64,000 bases of DNA from Micromonospora pallida (GTDB lineage: Bacteria > Actinomycetota > Actinomycetes > Mycobacteriales > Micromonosporaceae). Below the pieces are notes generated by a model, which did no database searches, was not told the origin of the DNA, and saw only the letters and a program-made list of their open reading frames with translations. Positions 7,915-15,108 of this stretch are shown here, piece by piece (within the stretch, counting starts at the first letter, position 1; each line of letters opens with the position of its first letter). Where the stretch lies: contig NZ_FMHW01000002.1 of assembly GCF_900090325.1 (NCBI RefSeq), positions 5,767,001-5,831,000 on the forward strand, given 5' to 3'. The translations under genes and the position numbers were made by a program.

Positions 7915-8434
7915 TGTCGCCGCGGCCGGCGCCCGGTGGGGTGATCCCGATGGCGGCAAGGTCCCGCGCCTCCTGACTGGCCGGATCGAAGGGCTTCGCC
8001 GCAGTGAAGACGATCCGTGCGTTCTCGGGAGTGATCACCTCCACATCGCGGGTGTTCCAGGGAGTGTCCCGTGGGCCGTCGACCGAGTTCGGGCTCAACG
8101 CACGGCAGGCCTCGACAAGGGAATCGACCTGGCTGAGCACGCACGCGAAACTGAGACTCATCGCTGGTGCCTGCGCCGGAACGTTCGCCGCCGAGACGAG
8201 GAGTACGTCCTGGAACGCCCACCGACGCAGATGCACGAGCGTGCCGGGGATGCTGAACAGCTCGAAGAACCCGAGCCCACGAATCCAGAAGTCCACCGAC
8301 GCCGCCAGGTCGCTCGTGGGAACCGTCGCGAACGCGGGCATTCCATAGATGCCCCGGCACAGCTCCGGCGCAACCGCATCCGGGCCGGGATCGGGCACGG
8401 GACTCATCTCGAAAGCGTCGTAGTAGTCACTCAT
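7898..8434 (-). CDS. VOC-family protein (glyoxalase/bleomycin-resistance fold)
   Basis: The 178 aa protein has the VOC pattern AFATVPTSDLAASVDFWIRGLGF, a short loop, then FELFSIPGTLVHLRRW and a C-terminal strand VEVITPENARIVFTA. VOC proteins are metal-dependent enzymes or drug-binding resistance proteins. Being coupled to a TipAS-type regulator hints at a small-molecule response, but no substrate is readable. ATG 8434 has GGAGGG 8 nt upstream and is preferred to the GTG three codons earlier. Confidence 0.75.
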   Translation of the reverse strand: MSDYYDAFEMSPVPDPGPDAVAPELCRGIYGMPAFATVPTSDLAASVDFWIRGLGFFELFSIPGTLVHLRRWAFQDVLLVSAANVPAQAPAMSLSFACVLSQVDSLVEACRALSPNSVDGPRDTPWNTRDVEVITPENARIVFTAAKPFDPASQEARDLAAIGITPPGAGRGDNEEHA

Positions 8435-8496
8435 GCACCCCACCCTCCGGCCTCACGGACCGTGAGGGTCAAGCCGCCCAGGAGGGGCGACCGTGG

Positions 8497-8967
8497 TCAG
8501 GCTGCGGGCTCGTGGCAGAGCCAGACGTACGCCTCCGGCTGGTCCCGGTTCCACTCGTCGGCCAACTCCTGCGGCACCGCCCGGAACCCGACGGCGGCGT
8601 AACAGCGCAGTGCGGGAGCGTTGGCGGGGTTCACCCGCAAGCACACCGCCCGCTTCCGGCGCAGCGCCTCCTCGGTCAGCGCGGCAACCAACGCACGCCC
8701 CACGCCCCGTCCCCGGTGCCCCGGCGCGACGATCAGCCGGGCCAGCTCGGCCTCGGCGTCGTCCTCGTCCACCCACAGCTCGCCGAACCCGACCAGCTCA
8801 CCCGCCTCCACCAGCCCGTACGCCTCGGTGTCCGGCTGCGCCACCCAGCCGGCGACGGTCTCCGCGGTGACCTCGTCCCGGGAACACCACCACCGGGTCT
8901 CCTCGACCGACGCCGCCCAGCCGGCCACCGTCCCGGCGTACGCTCCGTCGAACCGCACCAGTTCCAT
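8497..8967 (-). CDS. GNAT-family N-acetyltransferase
   Basis: This 156 aa protein contains the acetyl-CoA loop LIVAPGHRGRGVGRALV (motif A) and the later motif B region NPANAPALRCYAAVGF, which are typical of GNAT enzymes. The acceptor is unknown. The frame is open far upstream, but ATG 8967 has an AAGGGG-type site and starts the domain directly. It is a single gene. Confidence 0.85.
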   Translation of the reverse strand: MELVRFDGAYAGTVAGWAASVEETRWWCSRDEVTAETVAGWVAQPDTEAYGLVEAGELVGFGELWVDEDDAEAELARLIVAPGHRGRGVGRALVAALTEEALRRKRAVCLRVNPANAPALRCYAAVGFRAVPQELADEWNRDQPEAYVWLCHEPAA

Positions 8968-9216
8968 GCGCCGCCCCTTCCCTCGCAGCCGATCGCATCG
9001 CCAGCGGCGGTGCGTCATGCGGGAGCCGTCCCCGCCGCCAGGGCGGCGCCAGCGTAACGACGGCGGACCTCGACAAGAACCGAATTGCCGGCGGCACGAC
9101 ACCGGTCAAGCGGGCTGTTTGGCCCGACGCCGTAACCGGATGATCGGATCGAACCGCAGCGGTCGGGCACGGACGAGGTGTCAAAGCCCAGAGTTGATGC
9201 CGGAAGGGAGGTCCTC

Positions 9217-10086
9217 TTGATCTCGGCACTCAACGGGCTGGTCGACCAGGTGGAGCAGCACCTCACCGAGGAACTCGACCTGAACGGGCTGGCCAGGACG
9301 TTCGGCACGACCGAGTACCACCTGCGCCGGATGTTCTCGTCGCTGGCCGGCATGCCGCTCTCGGAGTACGTGCGCCGGCGCCGCATGACCGTCGCCGCGG
9401 CTGACGTCGTCAGCGGCGACGACGACCTGCTGTCCATCGCGGTCCGGCACGGGTACGGCTCGACCGAGGCGTTCGGCCGGGCGTTCCGGGCCGTGCATGG
9501 TGCCAGCCCCAGCGAGGTACGCCGTGACGGAGGCCCCCTTCGCACACAACCACAGCTCAGGTTCCGCCTGACCGTCGAAGGGAGCACACCCATGGACACC
9601 CGAATCGTCGACCGCCCCGCGTTCCGGCTCGTCGGACACGCCGTCCGGGTTCCGTTGATCTACGAGGGCGTCAACCCGCACATCCACCGGCATGTCACCT
9701 CGTTCCCGCCGGAGGAGCACCTCCGGCTGAAGGCCATGAGCAACACCGAGCCGGCCGGGATCCTCGCGGTCAGCGACGACCTCGAGGCCGACGCCGCCGA
9801 AGGCAGCGAACTGACCTACCTGCACGGCGTCGCGGTCACCGGCGACACCCCGCCACCGGACGGGCTGGACGCCATCGAGGTCCCGGCCGGCACGTGGGCG
9901 ATCTTCCGTAGTTCGGGGCCGTACCCGAGCGCGCTCCAGCAGACCTGGGCCGCGACCGCCACCGAGTGGTTCCCCTCGAACCGCTGGCGGCTGCGGCCGG
10001 GTCCGTCGATCGTGGCGGTGCTCGAACGCGCCGAGGACTTCAGCACCGCGACCTGCGAACTCTGGCTCCCCGTAGAGCCCACCTAA
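9217..10086 (+). CDS. AraC-family regulator with GyrI-like effector domain
   Basis: Residues 1-105 contain two helix-turn-helix units (LNGLARTFGTTEYHLRRMF and LSIAVRHGYGSTEAFGRAFR) ending in the AraC pattern GASPSEVR. The remaining ~160 residues form a GyrI/AraC effector-binding domain (VGHAVRVPLIYEG, YLHGVAVTGD, ATATEWFPSN), a fold that binds lipophilic cationic drugs. This resembles Rob/BmrR-type multidrug regulators. TTG 9217 has GGGAGG 6 nt upstream; the GTG at 9178 in frame lacks such a site. No target gene lies directly beside it. Confidence 0.85.
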   Translation: MISALNGLVDQVEQHLTEELDLNGLARTFGTTEYHLRRMFSSLAGMPLSEYVRRRRMTVAAADVVSGDDDLLSIAVRHGYGSTEAFGRAFRAVHGASPSEVRRDGGPLRTQPQLRFRLTVEGSTPMDTRIVDRPAFRLVGHAVRVPLIYEGVNPHIHRHVTSFPPEEHLRLKAMSNTEPAGILAVSDDLEADAAEGSELTYLHGVAVTGDTPPPDGLDAIEVPAGTWAIFRSSGPYPSALQQTWAATATEWFPSNRWRLRPGPSIVAVLERAEDFSTATCELWLPVEPT

Positions 10087-10119
10087 CCACCCTACGAACA
10101 CCCGACCCCCACCCCACCG

Positions 10120-10202
10120 CCCCGTCGATCATGGACTTTGGGCGCCGCCCAAAGCTGGCAAAAGCCACCAATCATGGCACCACAACTCCATGATCGACGG
10201 GG
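10120..10202. repeat. Inverted repeat, family C (convergent gene ends)
   Basis: CCCCGTCGATCATGGA and TCCATGATCGACGGGG form a perfect 16-bp outer stem around 51 bp. Inside is a second hairpin, CTTTGGGC/GCCCAAAG. It lies between the AraC gene (plus) and the GntR gene (minus), which converge. Terminator activity or a dispersed repeat are both reasonable. Confidence 0.75.
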
Positions 10203-10292
10203 CACGGGGCCGGGCATGCGAAAGAGGTCAAACTGCTCGTCCGGGTTGGCATACACACGGCAATCCGGCCGGTCAACGCCCGCACGGTCCCG

Positions 10293-11024
10293 TCAGCGGC
10301 CGTCACCCTGGTCAACCGTTTGGCGGTAGTGCAGCTCGTGCAGGTGTCCTCCCTTGACCAGGATCGACGCCTCGACCGGGCGATCGTTCCGCGAGGCCAC
10401 CACACGGAACTGCCGGATGACCGGCACGTTCGGCGGGAGCGCCAGCAGTTCTGTCTCCTCGGGCGTGGGCATGCGCGCCGAGACACGGTCGGCGAACATG
10501 ACCATCGGCAGGCCGGCATCAGACAGAACCCTCGGTGCCCCGCCGACAATCCGTCGCTGCTGCGTCAACTCCGTGCCGGCCGCAATCGACATCCGGTAGT
10601 ACGACCAAGACAACTCGACGGGATCGGTGTCGTACAGCGCCAACCGGTGCCGAACGATGACCCGCTCTCCCTCGGCAAGTTGAAGCGCCCGACCGACCTC
10701 GGGCGGAGCCTCCGTCTCGGCCACGTCGAGCAAGCGATAGGAGTACCGGCTCCGCGCCGGATCCCAGTACGCGGCCACCTCGACCAGAAGCGGCTCGCGC
10801 TCACGGACGTAGACACCCTTGCCGACCGCGCTTATCAGATAACCCTCATCCTTCAGGGCAGCGAGGGCGCGTTGGACGGTCGCTGTAGCCGCCGAGTAGG
10901 TGGTGACCAGAGTGGGAATGGATGGTAGCTGCTCTCCCGGAGACAGGTCGCCAGCCATGATCGCCGCTCTGATCTCGGCCGCAATCTGCTCGTGCCGGGA
11001 ACGACGGTCACCTCTGGTAGCCAC
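10293..11024 (-). CDS. GntR-family regulator, HutC/UTRA type
   Basis: The 243 aa protein starts with a GntR winged helix (RHEQIAAEIRAAIMAGDLSPG, LPSIPTLVTTYSAATATVQRAL) and ends in a UTRA ligand-binding domain (VIVRHRLALYDTDPVELSWSYY, PTPEETELLALP). It lies 12 bp downstream of a second UTRA-domain gene, so the two are probably co-transcribed. Codons here end in A/T more often than in neighbouring genes, which hints at acquisition. Ligand unknown. Confidence 0.9.
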   Translation of the reverse strand: MATRGDRRSRHEQIAAEIRAAIMAGDLSPGEQLPSIPTLVTTYSAATATVQRALAALKDEGYLISAVGKGVYVREREPLLVEVAAYWDPARSRYSYRLLDVAETEAPPEVGRALQLAEGERVIVRHRLALYDTDPVELSWSYYRMSIAAGTELTQQRRIVGGAPRVLSDAGLPMVMFADRVSARMPTPEETELLALPPNVPVIRQFRVVASRNDRPVEASILVKGGHLHELHYRQTVDQGDGR

Positions 11025-11036
11025 TGCACCTCCCGT

Positions 11037-11570
11037 TCAGTCGATCGCCATCTCATACCGCAGCCGACGGCCTTCGGCCACCATCGTCATAATGCTGACC
11101 TCGACCGGCATCCCGTCCTCCGCTGTCAGAAGGCGGGTCAGTCCCAACACCCAGCGATGACCGCCGAGGGCAAGCACCTTCCGTTCCTCATCCGTGGGTT
11201 CACGGGCATAGACGTCCTCAGCGGTGTGACGTGGCCGGTAGCCCAGCTCGGTCAGCAGCGCCACCGCTCCACCCCGTATCTTCTTGGGCTCGGCAAGTGC
11301 TGTGCCACGAGCGACGGCAAGCGGATAGTAGGAATCCGCCAGTTCGACGGGCCGGTCATCGAACAGCATCAGCCGACGGCGCATGACAACCATGCCGCCT
11401 GGCTCGACGCCCAGAGCGGCAGCAACTTCGGCCGGAGCCACCACCTCCGCGACCTCCAGTAGTCGCTGGCTCCCGACACCCCCGCCAGCGGCGGCCTCGG
11501 CCTTCCAGGCATCGGACGCCCCAGCCGTGACGTAGGGCATGGAGACGCTCAGCCAACCCTGGTCAGCCAT
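11037..11570 (-). CDS. Stand-alone UTRA-domain protein lacking a DNA-binding domain
   Basis: The 177 aa protein aligns by eye with the ligand domain of the GntR regulator next door (MVVMRRRLMLFDDRPVELADSYYP here, VIVRHRLALYDTDPVELSWSYY there; PTDEERKVLAL and PTPEETELLAL) but has no winged helix. The start ATG 11570 has GGAGG 6 nt upstream, and the ~40 residues before the domain (WLSVSMPYVTAG) do not look like a truncated HTH. It could sense the same ligand, form mixed dimers with the GntR protein, or be a decayed regulator. It is the first gene of the pair. Confidence 0.75.
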   Translation of the reverse strand: MADQGWLSVSMPYVTAGASDAWKAEAAAGGGVGSQRLLEVAEVVAPAEVAAALGVEPGGMVVMRRRLMLFDDRPVELADSYYPLAVARGTALAEPKKIRGGAVALLTELGYRPRHTAEDVYAREPTDEERKVLALGGHRWVLGLTRLLTAEDGMPVEVSIMTMVAEGRRLRYEMAID

Positions 11571-11646
11571 GGGCAACCTCCAAGTCACGTCGATTCGCCT
11601 GAACAGCGTAGGCAGGCCCAGGACAACACCGCATCAACCCTTGATG

Positions 11647-11668
11647 CCTTACTCGATACGCAGTAAGG
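11647..11668. promoter_or_regulatory. Inverted repeat CCTTACT-N8-AGTAAGG, candidate GntR operator
   Basis: Seven-bp perfect arms flank 8 bp. The site is 77 bp upstream of the UTRA gene start and faces the divergent small-protein genes. GntR regulators often control their own divergent promoter, so this is the best operator candidate here. Assignment is inference. Confidence 0.4.
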
Positions 11669-11683
11669 TTACTCCACGTAAGC

Positions 11684-11732
11684 GGGCCGGGACGGGTGCT
11701 GTGGTTTGGCGGCCTCGTACCCATCCCGGCCC
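11684..11732. other. Imperfect 14-bp hairpin in the leader of the small-protein operon
   Basis: GGGCCGGGACGGGT pairs with ACCCATCCCGGCCC at 13 of 14 positions around a 21-nt loop. If transcription starts near 11675, this hairpin would lie in the 5' leader of the gene at 11989 and could attenuate it. Confidence 0.35.
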
Positions 11733-11988
11733 GGCAAGCCGGAGGGAGCAGCCACGCTGGACCGCGCCCGGGGATCGACTCCCCTCCTGTCTACCACCCG
11801 GTGGTGACAGCGGCGCGGTCGGCGTACCCGCTCCCCGTCCCCGGCCGGTGCCCCGCGCTGACCCCCACCAGCGCGCGTACCGGCCCACCGGGGGCGGGCG
11901 TACGGCAGCGGCAGCGCATCGACCGCAATCCCCGCGGTCGCCCGCGCCAGCCGTACGCCCGCCCCTGCCCAACGGCAGGAGGGCTCCC

Positions 11989-12342
11989 ATGGGTGTCTAC
12001 CGGTCGGTCCACCGGTTGTCGGACCGCGACGAGACCGACGCGCGGGCCGCGCACACGGTCCTCGCCAACCACGTACCCGATCCGGAGAGCGGCCTCTGCG
12101 CGGTCTGCCTCGAACCCGCGCCCTGCCGCCCGGCGAACGCGGCGGCGAATCGCCTGGTCGAGCTGGGTAGACCGGTGCTGCCGAACGATCCGCCGCCGAC
12201 CCGGCCGGCCGGCTGGCGCAGTCGGTGGTTTCCGCACCGCCGGGGCCGGTACCGGACGGCTCCGCTGATCACCCACGTCTGGCGGCTCCGCTTCGGCGGG
12301 TCGGTGGCCCGGCCGCCGGCCTTCGCCTGGTTCGCCGCGTGA
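11989..12342 (+). CDS. Small conserved-looking protein with CAVC and CR motif
   Basis: I do not recognise a named family. The 117 aa product starts MGVYRSVHRLSDRDETDAR and contains LCAVCLEPAPC, which could bind a metal, followed by RPANAAANRLVELGRP and a basic C-terminal part. AGGAGG stands 7 nt before the ATG, strong evidence that it is real. It overlaps the next gene by GTGA. The pair is divergent from the GntR/UTRA genes and may be their target. Confidence 0.65.
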   Translation: MGVYRSVHRLSDRDETDARAAHTVLANHVPDPESGLCAVCLEPAPCRPANAAANRLVELGRPVLPNDPPPTRPAGWRSRWFPHRRGRYRTAPLITHVWRLRFGGSVARPPAFAWFAA

Positions 12343-12896
12343 CCCGGCGGCAGCCAGCCGAGCCGCCACGACCGAGAAACGCCGGCCGGTGGCGACCGCC
12401 CAGCATTCGGATCGGCGACATCGTGACTGCTGACGAGGGCCACTACTGCTTCGGGCTGGGCCGGCTGGTCCTGGAGGTAATCGAGATCGGCCGTCGGGAG
12501 CGGCACAGCGACGGCCTATGGCTCCAGTTGCGCGGCGTCGAGATCAGGCAACCCGACGGGGTACGCCTGCGTCAGCGCCGGGTGCTCGTCCGGCTCGCCG
12601 CTGTCGCCGTTAAGCGCGGTCGGGACCATCGCGCCGGACGAACACCCGTGTCACGCCGACCGGGTACGCCGGAGTTGCACGTGCCGGTCCGTCCGAGCTG
12701 GGTTTGTGCAGGCTGCGGGAAGGACTGGCCCTGCGTCGACCGGCGTCGCCGTCTCCTGGTCGACTACGCCGGCAACCAAGTTGGACTGGCGATGCTGCTC
12801 GCCTCGTACATGCTGGACGCCCTCGCGGAACGGCCCGACCTCTCCCCGACGGAGCTGCGCGCCCAATTTCTGGGCTGGCTGCCCCGCCGTCTGTGA
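12339..12896 (+). CDS. Hypothetical protein with a C-terminal Cys cluster
   Basis: The 185 aa product is coupled to the gene before it (GTG inside the upstream stop). Two parts are visible: a beta-rich N-terminal half (IRIGDIVTADEGHYCFGL, LVLEVIEIG) and a C-terminal half with WVCAGCGKDWPC, a possible zinc site, followed by a helix VGLAMLLASYMLDAL. I cannot assign a function. The Cys motifs in both proteins suggest they act together. Confidence 0.6.
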   Translation: MTRRQPAEPPRPRNAGRWRPPSIRIGDIVTADEGHYCFGLGRLVLEVIEIGRRERHSDGLWLQLRGVEIRQPDGVRLRQRRVLVRLAAVAVKRGRDHRAGRTPVSRRPGTPELHVPVRPSWVCAGCGKDWPCVDRRRRLLVDYAGNQVGLAMLLASYMLDALAERPDLSPTELRAQFLGWLPRRL

Positions 12897-12963
12897 CCGC
12901 CCCGGGCCGTGGTGGCGTGGACCCTCCTGGTTTCCGCGCCACTACGGTCGGCCGGCGTGTCGG

Positions 12964-14187
12964 TCACCTGATGCCGAGGGTGATCTCGGGATCCAGGGCG
13001 ATGGCCTTCTGCTGCTGCTCGGTCAGCGCGAACGTCCCGTCCGGTCGGTTGCTGGTGAGCAGCACGATGACCCAGAGGCCGTCCTTGCGCATCACCCACA
13101 CATGCCGCTCGGCGGAAATCTCCGCGGTCTGCCGGGCGGTGTCGGTGGTGACGTTGATCCGTTCGCCGCCCGGTCCCTCGCTCTCCGCGCAACGCTGCGA
13201 CGTGCTCGGTTCGCCACAGCCCGGGAAGAAGGCCATCCGGGCGATCCGGACCGCGAGGAGTCCGGGGACACCGCCGATGGTGATCCGCCCCTCGCCCTGG
13301 TAATGATCGACGGTGTTCTCGGCGGGGTCGCCGGTCCACTGTGACTTCAGGTCTGCGGCGTTCCCGTCGACGCCCAGCGCTCCGACACCGGGTGCCTGCC
13401 TCCGGAGCGCGGTGAGGACCGCGTTGTCGATCCGTTCCTGCTGTGCCTCGTCGTGGGGAGCCGTGGGTAGGTCGGTCGGTGCCGGCTTAGGCTCCACGCC
13501 GGGCGGCAGCAGGCCGGGACGGACGGCGGGGTCGGTCGCGACGGCGGTCAGTTGTTCTGCCGTCAGTGAGAGCCGCCCCTGTGCGTCGTCGCCGGCCAGG
13601 TACACGGTGACCATTTCCCCGTTCTCTCGCAGTGCGGTCGCGCTGCGGAACAGGTGCGGCTGGTTCCCGGCTGATCGGGTGTTCTCGGCGGTTCTGATCA
13701 GGGTGCCGTCCGGCCGACAGACCAGGGAGGCCGGCGGTGGCGAACAGGTGAACCGGACCGACATGTATCGGGTCACCCGGACGGTCAGGGTACCGCGAAC
13801 ACCATCGACTTCGATTTCGCGCCGGGTCAGATGGCTGGTCTGATCGCCGACCGGATTGCCGGGCTGGGGCCTCGGGAGAAAGGTGATGTTGGAAGCTTCC
13901 CGCATCAGTGCCGTGTTGACGGCGCTCTCCATGCGTAGCAGGTCCGCCGTGGTGCCGACCGTGGTGGTGACTTCCGGCCCGGTCGCCGGATGGACGTTCG
14001 ATGTCGTCGATCCCGGCAACAGAGCCACCGTGAGGGTCACCGCCAGGACGGCCGCCGCGCCGGCTCCGCTGGCTCCCCAGATCCGCAATTTCCTGGCCCG
14101 CCGCTGTCCCGAGATGATCCGGTCGACGTCGACCGTGGAGACCGGGGAGTCGCCGATCGCCGCGTCGAGTGCCTGTCGGTAGCTCAT
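12964..14187 (-). CDS. Membrane-anchored anti-sigma-like protein with a duplicated outer domain
   Basis: This 407 aa protein follows a SigE-type sigma gene with an ATGA overlap, the usual place of the cognate anti-sigma or sensor. A short cytosolic N-terminus (~40 aa, MSYRQALDAAIGDSPVSTVD) precedes one membrane helix (AAAVLAVTLTVALLPG). The remaining ~340 residues are extracytoplasmic and made of two similar halves, each ending in a version of LTAEQLTAVATDP / LTEQQQKAIALDP. No zinc HXXXCXXC motif is present. GGAGGAG lies 5 nt before the ATG. Confidence 0.7.
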   Translation of the reverse strand: MSYRQALDAAIGDSPVSTVDVDRIISGQRRARKLRIWGASGAGAAAVLAVTLTVALLPGSTTSNVHPATGPEVTTTVGTTADLLRMESAVNTALMREASNITFLPRPQPGNPVGDQTSHLTRREIEVDGVRGTLTVRVTRYMSVRFTCSPPPASLVCRPDGTLIRTAENTRSAGNQPHLFRSATALRENGEMVTVYLAGDDAQGRLSLTAEQLTAVATDPAVRPGLLPPGVEPKPAPTDLPTAPHDEAQQERIDNAVLTALRRQAPGVGALGVDGNAADLKSQWTGDPAENTVDHYQGEGRITIGGVPGLLAVRIARMAFFPGCGEPSTSQRCAESEGPGGERINVTTDTARQTAEISAERHVWVMRKDGLWVIVLLTSNRPDGTFALTEQQQKAIALDPEITLGIR

Positions 14188-14702
14188 GCCCACTCCTCCC
14201 TAGGGCGTCCGGACGAGTTGGTGGCGAGGGCGCGCAGCGCGTCGAGGCCGCGTGCGGCCTGGCTCTTGACCGTGCCGGGGCTGATGCCGAGAATCGCGGC
14301 GGTCTCCTCTACGGACAGGTCGCAGTAGAAGCGCAGGACGATCACCGCCCTACGCCGGGCGGGGAGCTGACCGAGCAGGTCGAGCAGCATCTCCCGGTCG
14401 GCAAGGACAGGCTCGGCCCGGTGCAGGTCCACCTCGTCGGGGACCTCGTCGACGCTGCGTTCGCGTCGCCACGGCCGGCGTCGCTCGTCCAGCCAGGCGT
14501 TGGTCAGCATGCCTCGCACGTACGCGTCGAGGTTCTCCACCGTGCGGACCCGCCGCCAGTGCCGGTAGAGCTTGGCGAAGGTGATCGAGACCAGGTCGTC
14601 GGCGGTGTGCCAGTCCCGACAGAGCAGGTACGCCGTCCGGCGCAGCGACTCCAGTCGGGCGACCACGAACTGCCGGTACTCCTCCTCGTCCGCGCGTCTC
14701 AC
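14184..14702 (-). CDS. RNA polymerase sigma factor, SigE-type ECF subfamily
   Basis: The ~172 aa product has region 2 (YRQFVVARLESLRRTAYLL, WHTADDLVSITFAKLYRHW) and region 4 (LPARRRAVIVLRFYCDLSVEETAAILGISPGTVKSQAARGL). It matches the actinobacterial SigE-family ECF factors that end soon after region 4. The start is uncertain: GTG 14702 gives the typical length but has a weak ribosome binding site. It is coupled to the anti-sigma-like gene. Confidence 0.88.
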   Translation of the reverse strand: MRRADEEEYRQFVVARLESLRRTAYLLCRDWHTADDLVSITFAKLYRHWRRVRTVENLDAYVRGMLTNAWLDERRRPWRRERSVDEVPDEVDLHRAEPVLADREMLLDLLGQLPARRRAVIVLRFYCDLSVEETAAILGISPGTVKSQAARGLDALRALATNSSGRPREEWA

Positions 14703-14766
14703 CGCGCGGAACCCGCGTTTACCGTCATGCCCAGGGAACGGAGGGTGTCGCCCCCGAGGTTGCTTC

Positions 14767-14811
14767 GATCGTGGTGGCGAACGGCCAGGAGGGCCGTTCG
14801 CCACCACGATC
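14767..14811. repeat. Perfect 20-bp inverted repeat, family D
   Basis: GATCGTGGTGGCGAACGGCC pairs perfectly with GGCCGTTCGCCACCACGATC around a 5-nt loop. It lies 17 bp beyond the stop of the small gene at 14829 and upstream of the sigma gene, so it likely terminates the toxin/immunity transcript. Perfection over 20 bp suggests a recent or selected element. Confidence 0.75.
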
Positions 14812-14828
14812 CACGGCGCGAACCGATT

Positions 14829-15077
14829 TCACGGCGCGGGGCGGCCGGTCAGGGCGTGGTAAAAAGCCCGGCAGGCGGCGTCCTCGGTGTCGTGGGTTTC
14901 CCGGACGTCGTAGACACCACGCTCGTAGAGGCCGATCTCCCACCGGCCGCCGGGTGACCGGCGCAGGAACCAGAAGTCCGGCGGGAGCGGCACGTGTTCG
15001 TGGACGTCCGCCAACTCGAACGCATCCGGGGAGAGCCCGGTGTGCAGCAGGACGTTACGTAACTCGTGCCGGTCCAC
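14829..15077 (-). CDS. Small acidic protein, candidate immunity factor for the TNT toxin
   Basis: The 82 aa product is cytosolic and acidic (VDRHELRNVLLHTGL, WEIGLYERGVYDVRETHDTEDAACRAFYHAL). AGGAG stands 8 nt before the GTG. It lies 31 bp downstream of the secreted TNT-domain gene on the same strand. In mycobacteria the TNT toxin is neutralised by a small cytosolic partner (IFT), and secreted toxins elsewhere have an immunity gene directly downstream. The role is inferred from position, size and location; I see no sequence match that proves it. Confidence 0.55.
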   Translation of the reverse strand: MDRHELRNVLLHTGLSPDAFELADVHEHVPLPPDFWFLRRSPGGRWEIGLYERGVYDVRETHDTEDAACRAFYHALTGRPAP

Positions 15078-15108
15078 CCGCCGTCTCCTGTCCTCAGGCC
15101 GCCATCGT

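Larger units (their letters stand above)
11571..11988. other. Divergent intergenic region between UTRA and small-protein genes
   Basis: A 418 bp region with a dyad at 11647-11668 and a long-loop hairpin at 11684-11732, both listed separately. TAAGGT at 11665-11670 could be a plus-strand -10 box. The remainder is GC-rich and holds only frames without ribosome binding sites until the ATG at 11989. Confidence 0.5.
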
